Shown here piece by piece: positions 59,143 to 64,000 of a stretch of DNA of 64,000 nucleotides. Position 1 is the stretch's first letter, and each line of letters opens with the position of its first letter. Source of the DNA: Phyllobacterium myrsinacearum (GTDB taxonomy: Bacteria > Pseudomonadota > Alphaproteobacteria > Rhizobiales > Rhizobiaceae); NCBI RefSeq assembly GCF_014138285.1, contig NZ_JACGXN010000007.1:186001-250000 (forward strand), read 5' to 3'. Under the pieces are notes generated by a model. The model made no database searches. It was not told where the DNA came from and was given only the letters and a program-made list of their open reading frames with translations. The translations under genes and the position numbers were made by a program.

Positions 59143-59739
59143 TTGGCAAAAGCCACGCGATTGACCCTTGTCTGCCACGGCGCGACCTCTGCGACGCGGA
59201 CGGGCGCTTTTCCGCTCGATGAACCAGTCGAACCAAGCGAAGTGCAACGTGCCAAGGATATTGCCGGTTATTTGCGCCATGCGCACCGTTTTGTGACCAG
59301 TCCCGCACAGCGCGCGCAACAGACAGCGCAAGCATTAGGGCTTGAAGCCGCGATTGAGGCCGTGATCTCGGACATGGATTATGGACGGTGGGCAGGAAGG
59401 TTGCTAGCTGATATCCACGCGACTGCTCCGGGTGACGTCGAGAATTGGATGAGCAACCCCGCTTCGGCTCCACACGGCGGCGAATCCTTCAACGACCTTC
59501 TTCACCGCGTCTCGGGTTGGCTCACCACACATATGGATGACGGCGGCCATACGATCGTCGTCACGCACGCCTTGGTCATCCGTGCCGCCATTATCCATAC
59601 GCTGCAGGCACCTGTTTCGGCTTTCTGGCGGATTGATGTCGAGCCGCTGAGTTTCACCGAATTGAACAGTGACGGCCAGAGATGGATGATGCGGGCCTGT
59701 GCCAATTCGCCGCCGAGCAGCGCAGGCAGCGCGACATGA
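59143..59739 (+). CDS. Histidine phosphatase-superfamily protein with CHG in place of RHG
   Basis: This phosphoglycerate mutase-like protein is divergent from cbtBA. The start is probably the TTG at 59143 (198 residues), with GGGG seven bases upstream; a GTG at 59125 is the alternative. The first catalytic motif reads LVCHGATSATRTGAFP, with Cys where the family has Arg; the nucleophile His is kept, as are the second Arg (TSPAQRAQQTA) and second His (VVTHALVIR). Members next to cbtAB are often suggested to act in cobalamin metabolism, like CobC phosphatases. Activity with the missing Arg is uncertain. Confidence 0.82.
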   Translation: MAKATRLTLVCHGATSATRTGAFPLDEPVEPSEVQRAKDIAGYLRHAHRFVTSPAQRAQQTAQALGLEAAIEAVISDMDYGRWAGRLLADIHATAPGDVENWMSNPASAPHGGESFNDLLHRVSGWLTTHMDDGGHTIVVTHALVIRAAIIHTLQAPVSAFWRIDVEPLSFTELNSDGQRWMMRACANSPPSSAGSAT

Positions 59740-59823
59740 TCCCGGCCAAAGTCGGGCGTAATTTCCATGCCTAACCCAACAATTGCGTTTCTCCCTTTAC
59801 CCCCATCTACTCAAGGAGTTCTC

Positions 59824-60195
59824 ATGTCGAAGCTGTCCCATGTATTTGTCATTGCAGCCATTCTCAGTGCTGGCATGGCGGGCGAAGCGTTTGCCCATGC
59901 CCATCTGAAATCCGCAACGCCGGCTGAAAATGCCGTTGTGACACCATCATTCGCCGAGCTCGACCTGACGTTCTCCGAGGGACTGGACATCAAATTCTCG
60001 GGAGCAACGATAACGCAGGAGGATAAATCTGCCGTTGCGACCGACAAGGCAAGATTGGCCGCTGGCGACAACAAGACCCTGATGATCCCGGTTCCAGCAC
60101 CTCTTCAGGCAGGCGCTTACACCGTTGATTGGCACGTGCTGTCTATCGACGGTCACAAGACCAAGGGCAGCTATATGTTCACCGTCAAACCCTGA
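59824..60195 (+). CDS. copC: CopC-type periplasmic copper-binding protein
   Basis: CopC binds copper in the periplasm and hands it to CopD. The start at 59824 gives 123 residues: a signal peptide ending at AFA, then HAHLKSATPAENAVV, whose first His forms the Cu(II) site with the late pair in WHVLSIDGHKTKG. The stop overlaps copD by one base (TGATG). Confidence 0.93.
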   Translation: MSKLSHVFVIAAILSAGMAGEAFAHAHLKSATPAENAVVTPSFAELDLTFSEGLDIKFSGATITQEDKSAVATDKARLAAGDNKTLMIPVPAPLQAGAYTVDWHVLSIDGHKTKGSYMFTVKP

Positions 60196-61079
60196 TGGAG
60201 CCGGCAACTGCGCTCATTTTTTGCAGGCTCGTGCACTATGCGTCGACGATGTTCCTGTGGGGCGCGTTTGCCTATCTGACATTGCTTGTTCCCAAGACTC
60301 TGGCGTTGGATACGGGTCGGCGCCTTCATGCCGCACGCGTAGCGGCTATTCTCCTTGCTCTAACGTCGACATTCCTGGCGCTTCCGCTGCAAGCTGGCGC
60401 AATCGGGCAGGGGTGGAGCGACGCGGCCAACCTGACGACAATCCGGGATGTGCTTTTCGAGACCAGCGTCGGTCATAGCTGGCTCTTTCAGGCAGCCACT
60501 GCCTTGCTGCTCATTCCCGCTCTTTTCTTGCCGGTGCACAAAGCACACGCTGTTGCTGCGGCCGCATCCGGATTACTTCTAATGAGCCTGGCTTTGACGG
60601 GACACGCTGCGATGCAGGAGGGCTGGGCGGGCGTCGCCCATCAGATCAATGACATGGCGCATGTCCTCGCCGGTGGTGCATGGATTGGGGCGCTTGTCCC
60701 GGTCATGCTGGTTCTTGGAAAATTGTACCAGCCCACTCTGCATGCGAGTGCTCAACTCGCGCTGATGCGATTTTCCACGGCAGGCCACATCGCCGTCGCG
60801 CTTGTGATTGCTTCCGGTATCGTCAATACCCTGCTCATTCTCGGCCACATTCCGGCGGATTTGTCCTCGCCCTATCAGTTTCTGCTGCTGACGAAGATCG
60901 TTCTTGTCATTCTCCTCACGGCGCTCGCCATCATAAACCGTTACGTCTTCGTGCCGCGGATGCGGTTCGACGAGGCAAGCGCCGTACAGGCAATCTGGTA
61001 TGGAACGCTTGTCGAGATCGTTTTGGGAATTGCCGTGCTCGGCCTTGTTGCCTGGTTCGGCATGCTGGAGCCGGCCTAG
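60195..61079 (+). CDS. copD: CopD-type copper resistance/import membrane protein
   Basis: The 294-residue inner-membrane protein has eight predicted helices and the CopD domain in its C-terminal half (MRFSTAGHIAVALVIASGIV). Conserved His residues within helices (RLVHYAST, DMAHVLAGGAWIG) are candidates for copper ligands. The ATG overlaps the copC stop, so the pair is translated together, probably for copper uptake or resistance. Confidence 0.92.
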   Translation: MEPATALIFCRLVHYASTMFLWGAFAYLTLLVPKTLALDTGRRLHAARVAAILLALTSTFLALPLQAGAIGQGWSDAANLTTIRDVLFETSVGHSWLFQAATALLLIPALFLPVHKAHAVAAAASGLLLMSLALTGHAAMQEGWAGVAHQINDMAHVLAGGAWIGALVPVMLVLGKLYQPTLHASAQLALMRFSTAGHIAVALVIASGIVNTLLILGHIPADLSSPYQFLLLTKIVLVILLTALAIINRYVFVPRMRFDEASAVQAIWYGTLVEIVLGIAVLGLVAWFGMLEPA

Positions 61080-61355
61080 ACAAAAATATATGTTTATCAC
61101 GTCACGCCGGTTCGCTCTGTCGCGTTCCAGCGTACGGGCGACATCCGCATGATCCATATCCTGAAAGATTGGATGTCCCGGCGATTCCTGCATTGGGCCT
61201 CCCACAGAGTTGGGTAACCACAAAACGCAATCTGGTTCTAGGATAAGTGGCAGAACCGGAATCCAGTGCCTGCTTTTGCCGATGTTTTAACCGCGCTTTC
61301 GTTTCAGGCTCCGCGCCAATGCCCTATGCTCGGGCCAATCGTAAAAGAATGGCCC

Positions 61356-61763
61356 ATGAAAAGCGTATCCGACTTGAACAGCAGATTTTCCGGACAATCC
61401 GGGAGTAAAGATCCGGTTGAACAAGGCCAGCAGGCATTGCTCTCCGGTTTGGTCGGACGTTCATCGAAATCGGCGAAGCGCACAATGAGCCAGTATTTCA
61501 AGACGTTGTCAGATGTTGATACAGCCAGAAATCAGGTCGAGAAGGCACGGCGGGCCGCTGATGAAAGCCTCAATCGTGCCAAGGCGGCGCCAAGACCCCA
61601 CGAGGTGACCAACCCGGCCTTTGTCGCTTTGTTCGAAGCCCACCAGCACGATCGCGAAGTGCTTTTCGCAGCCATGCGTACGCTTGATCGGGCTCAGGAG
61701 GTCTTGCAGGTCGAATCCGAAAAAATCGATAATTCCACACGAGATGGCAATCTTTCGCCATGA
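61356..61763 (+). CDS. Hypothetical charged helical protein
   Basis: The 135-residue frame (MKSVSDLNSRFSGQSG) is hydrophilic, with long predicted helices (about 50-80 and 95-130) and no membrane segment. I do not recognise the family. Two upstream in-frame ATGs (61326, 61266) are possible starts. No ribosome binding site is convincing. The 276-bp stretch between copD and this start shows only a small GGTTCT/AGAACC inverted repeat. Confidence 0.5.
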   Translation: MKSVSDLNSRFSGQSGSKDPVEQGQQALLSGLVGRSSKSAKRTMSQYFKTLSDVDTARNQVEKARRAADESLNRAKAAPRPHEVTNPAFVALFEAHQHDREVLFAAMRTLDRAQEVLQVESEKIDNSTRDGNLSP

Positions 61764-61877
61764 GTTTGCGGGAATCTAAAGGTGCATAAACGATCGGCCT
61801 GATTGTATTTTGCAGACTTTTGCGTTTCGCCAGCCTATCAATCCGGTGTTCGATATCATCAACAACGGAAAATCTGC

Positions 61878-63131
61878 GTGAAAAAACTCATTTCCCTGAT
61901 CCTGGCGGCTGGTTTTGTCTGCTTCAACCTTGCCGCAACAGCACGGGCGGATAATGCCGCAACCGAGCTGTTTCAGAAATATCTCGCCAACGGCCGTATT
62001 GGCGAAGCTGATGAGCAGTTGCTGGCTATGGCTGCCAAGGCCACCAATAACGCTGATGCCCAACTGGGTCTGGGTCTTGTCCGGTCGGCGCGGGCCTTCG
62101 AGAAATTGTCTCAGTCACTCTACAAATATGGATTTGGCTCCAAGTCCGATGGCTACGAGATGTTGCTGGGGCGCGGCTCCAGCGAGATTGCCAAAAACTA
62201 CAATCCGGAACCCGTCACCTATGAACAGTTTCGCGGGATTCTTGCCACGTTCATCGCCGATCTGGATTCGGCCGACAAGGCGCTTGCAGCCGTTGGCGAC
62301 AAGCCGGCAAAGCTGAAAGTGGACCTCTCCGTTGCCGGGTTCGACTGGAACGGCGACGGTACAGTCGGCCCGGAAGACCACATTGGCCGTGCCTTTGCCG
62401 ATACGAACGAGAATGGCGAGCCCTTGCCGTTTATTGTTGGTTTTGACACCGCCGATGCGAAATGGCTGCAAGGTTATGACAATCTTCTGATGGCGGTCGC
62501 CAAAGCGTGGCTCTCCCACGATTTCTCGGAGAGCTGGAACAGCAGCTTCAGCGTCGTGTTCCCGCGGGCGGTCTCAACTATGTCGGAAGCCAACGGCAAG
62601 GGTGCTGAAGAAGAGACAATGTTTGGTCTCAACAAAGCGCAGGCCGACGATATCGCCGACGCGATAACGCTTCTCCACACCATCCGCTGGCCCGTTGCGG
62701 ACAAGGCGATGTGGGGTGAAGTGCGAGATCATCTGAAGAAGGTCATCGTTCTCAACCGCGAGACCTGGGCGCTGATCGACAAGGAAACCGACGACGATCA
62801 CGAATGGCTGCCTGGACCGAAGCAGAAGAGTGGCGTTCTGCCATCTTTTGATGTGACGCCGGAGCGCATCCAAGCATGGCTCGCGGTTCTGTCGCAGTTT
62901 GAAGCGGCGCTGGACGGCAAGATTCTTGTCCCTCATTGGCGTTTTGACAAGGGCATCAACCTTGCAAAGGTTTTCGACGATCCCAAACCCTTCGACCTTG
63001 TGCTGTGGATAACCGGCCCGGCAGCTGTGCCCTATCTTCAGGATGGTCCTGCCATGAGCAACGGCGAATGGCGCCAGATTACCAACATCTTCGAAGGAAA
63101 CTTCGCCGCATACGCCTTTTATTTCAATTAA
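61878..63131 (+). CDS. Exported protein of unknown function with an EF-hand-like loop
   Basis: The frame is taken from the GTG at 61878, which gives a good signal peptide (VKKLISLILAAGFVCFNLAA, cleaving after ARA) and 417 residues. The mature part starts with a helical, TPR-like stretch. DWNGDGTVGPEDH (about residues 155-170) is a calcium-binding EF-hand/dockerin-like loop. No enzyme motif is recognised. A strong terminator follows, so it is the end of its transcript. Confidence 0.75.
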   Translation: MKKLISLILAAGFVCFNLAATARADNAATELFQKYLANGRIGEADEQLLAMAAKATNNADAQLGLGLVRSARAFEKLSQSLYKYGFGSKSDGYEMLLGRGSSEIAKNYNPEPVTYEQFRGILATFIADLDSADKALAAVGDKPAKLKVDLSVAGFDWNGDGTVGPEDHIGRAFADTNENGEPLPFIVGFDTADAKWLQGYDNLLMAVAKAWLSHDFSESWNSSFSVVFPRAVSTMSEANGKGAEEETMFGLNKAQADDIADAITLLHTIRWPVADKAMWGEVRDHLKKVIVLNRETWALIDKETDDDHEWLPGPKQKSGVLPSFDVTPERIQAWLAVLSQFEAALDGKILVPHWRFDKGINLAKVFDDPKPFDLVLWITGPAAVPYLQDGPAMSNGEWRQITNIFEGNFAAYAFYFN

Positions 63132-63263
63132 AGTAGAGGCAAAAGAGCCCAAAAATGGAGCTGTGGTAACGGGATTCAGGGGCAATCATGCCATTCCCTT
63201 GCTTCAGTTGCTCCGCAGGAGGGACTGGTCTCTTTACTGAAGTTCGATGTGAATCAGTTGAAA

Positions 63264-63293
63264 TCGGCCCTCTTTTTCGGGCCTTTTTCTTTT
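63264..63293 (+). terminator. Intrinsic terminator after the exported 417-residue protein gene
   Basis: GGCCC (63266-63270) and GGGCC (63279-63283) form the stem around an 8-nt loop, followed by TTTTTCTTTTG. Confidence 0.8.
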
Positions 63294-63351
63294 GTTCCTT
63301 GTAAAGGAAATGGTGCCGTCTAAAAGTACGGCAAACAACAGGAGAAACGCC

Positions 63352-63558
63352 ATGAAAATCAGTGCACGCAATCGGCTGAAGGGAACAATCATCGAAGTGA
63401 CCAAGGGCGCGACCACCGCCCATGTCCGTATCGATGTGGGCGGTTCGATCGTTACCGCATCCATCACCAACGAGTCCGTTGATGAATTGCAGCTGAAGGT
63501 TGGAAACACTGCTTATGCCGTCGTCAAGGCGTCGGACGTCATGGTTGCCATCGATTGA
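63352..63558 (+). CDS. Molbindin-like protein (single Mop domain)
   Basis: The 68-residue protein is one Mop domain (SARNRLKGTIIEVTKGATTAH, quoted from its start up to residue 23 in outline), the fold that binds molybdate or tungstate as hexamers in the cytoplasm. The ATG at 63352 has CAGGAGA upstream. No modABC transporter is near, so it probably serves as a storage or buffering protein. Confidence 0.88.
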   Translation: MKISARNRLKGTIIEVTKGATTAHVRIDVGGSIVTASITNESVDELQLKVGNTAYAVVKASDVMVAID

Positions 63559-63591
63559 TCAATACAGAGCGCCGTGTGTCTGCACGCGGCG

Positions 63592-63918
63592 CTATTTTTT
63601 GGCGCGGCGCAACAATTCCAGCGCAACGTGCAGCACATCTTTCTCCTTGATGCCTACAGTGACATCCTCGACATCATCGATGGTTTCGCCATCAACGAGA
63701 CGGATTGGATTGTGTCCCTTGGCAACGACCATCGTTCGAACTCGCCGCGGAATGGCCGGCAACAGAAAACGTTTGACGCACTCGACAAGGACTTCGCGCT
63801 TGTTGGGAGCCAGCCTGCCGAGCTTTTCGCGCAGCAGAGACCCGAACATGTTACCATCAGCAAAACCAAATTTGCTATCAAGATCAAAGGCATGCAGTTG
63901 GTATTCAATGTGAGCCAT
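63592..63918 (-). CDS. Hypothetical 108-residue protein
   Basis: This is a soluble, charged protein, with MAHIEYQLHAFDLDSKFGF at the start and a C-terminal KEKDVLHVALELLRRAKK helix. GGGAGA stands a few bases before the ATG at 63918. The frame shows normal codon use for this genome and no longer competing frame. I do not recognise a family. It converges on the molbindin gene; the remaining 82 bp to the right edge hold its upstream region and nothing else that I can name. Confidence 0.6.
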   Translation of the reverse strand: MAHIEYQLHAFDLDSKFGFADGNMFGSLLREKLGRLAPNKREVLVECVKRFLLPAIPRRVRTMVVAKGHNPIRLVDGETIDDVEDVTVGIKEKDVLHVALELLRRAKK

Positions 63919-64000
63919 TTTGCTCTCCCATCGGCATCTGTCAAAATGACAATGTTGATGCCTTGATACTTCCAGAGATATGGGGATTACCCCACGGGTT

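Overview
This window is chromosomal DNA from an alphaproteobacterium of the order Rhizobiales, probably of the Brucella/Ochrobactrum/Phyllobacterium kind. The basis is gene order and gene types: bamA-lpxD-fabZ-lpxA-lpxI-lpxB, a fused ispDF, a pyruvate dehydrogenase E1 beta subunit carrying its own lipoyl domain, dusB(nifR3)-ntrB-ntrC, the thu trehalose cluster, an acdS gene and an alphaproteobacterial SOS box. I cannot fix the genus from sequence alone. No rRNA, tRNA, CRISPR array or intact insertion sequence was seen.

Layout. 1-7.8 kb (+): envelope biogenesis, with the C-terminal part of rseP, then bamA and the lipid A/fatty acid genes lpxD-fabZ-lpxA-lpxI-lpxB, mostly overlapping. 7.9-14.2 kb: gltA and gltX on the minus strand, comEC on plus, lexA on minus with its own SOS box. 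14.5-23.1 kb: a GNAT protein, then thuR facing thuEFGKAB (trehalose-type ABC uptake and 3-keto-disaccharide metabolism) with LacI-type operators between them. 23.2-28.6 kb (-): a compact ppiD-trpD-trpC-moaC-moeA unit. 28.8-36.5 kb (+): tpiA, secG, an L,D-transpeptidase, pyrG, a VOC-fold protein, kdsA, a PRC-barrel protein, eno. 36.7-45.1 kb (+): ftsB-like gene, pdhA-pdhB-pdhC, an SGNH hydrolase, lpdA, two small membrane proteins, lipA and a RatA/COQ10-like gene, which together make and lipoylate the pyruvate dehydrogenase complex. 45.1-48.6 kb: a 130-bp inverted-repeat element, a methyltransferase preceded by what looks like a leaderless ribosome-mediated attenuator, a GNAT protein, a CinA-type amidase and ispDF. 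48.7-52.3 kb (+): dusB-ntrB-ntrC.

52.4-64 kb is accessory in character. The usual ntrY-ntrX genes do not follow ntrC. Instead there is an AT-richer minus-strand pair: a colicin M-like lipid II-degrading toxin, with the catalytic D-x-Y-D-x5-H-R motif and a TonB-box-like N-terminus, translationally coupled to a small membrane-anchored protein with two extracytoplasmic cysteines that is very likely its immunity protein. Next come a divergent Lrp regulator and acdS (ACC deaminase), an unknown membrane protein, a DMT/DUF486 protein, a cobalamin-riboswitch-controlled cbtB-cbtA-orf unit, a divergent histidine-phosphatase-family gene with a CHG instead of RHG motif, copC-copD, three genes of unknown function and a molbindin-like protein.

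The two most notable things are the colicin M-type bacteriocin/immunity pair (52436-53643) and the candidate branched-chain amino acid attenuator in front of a methyltransferase (46135-46307).
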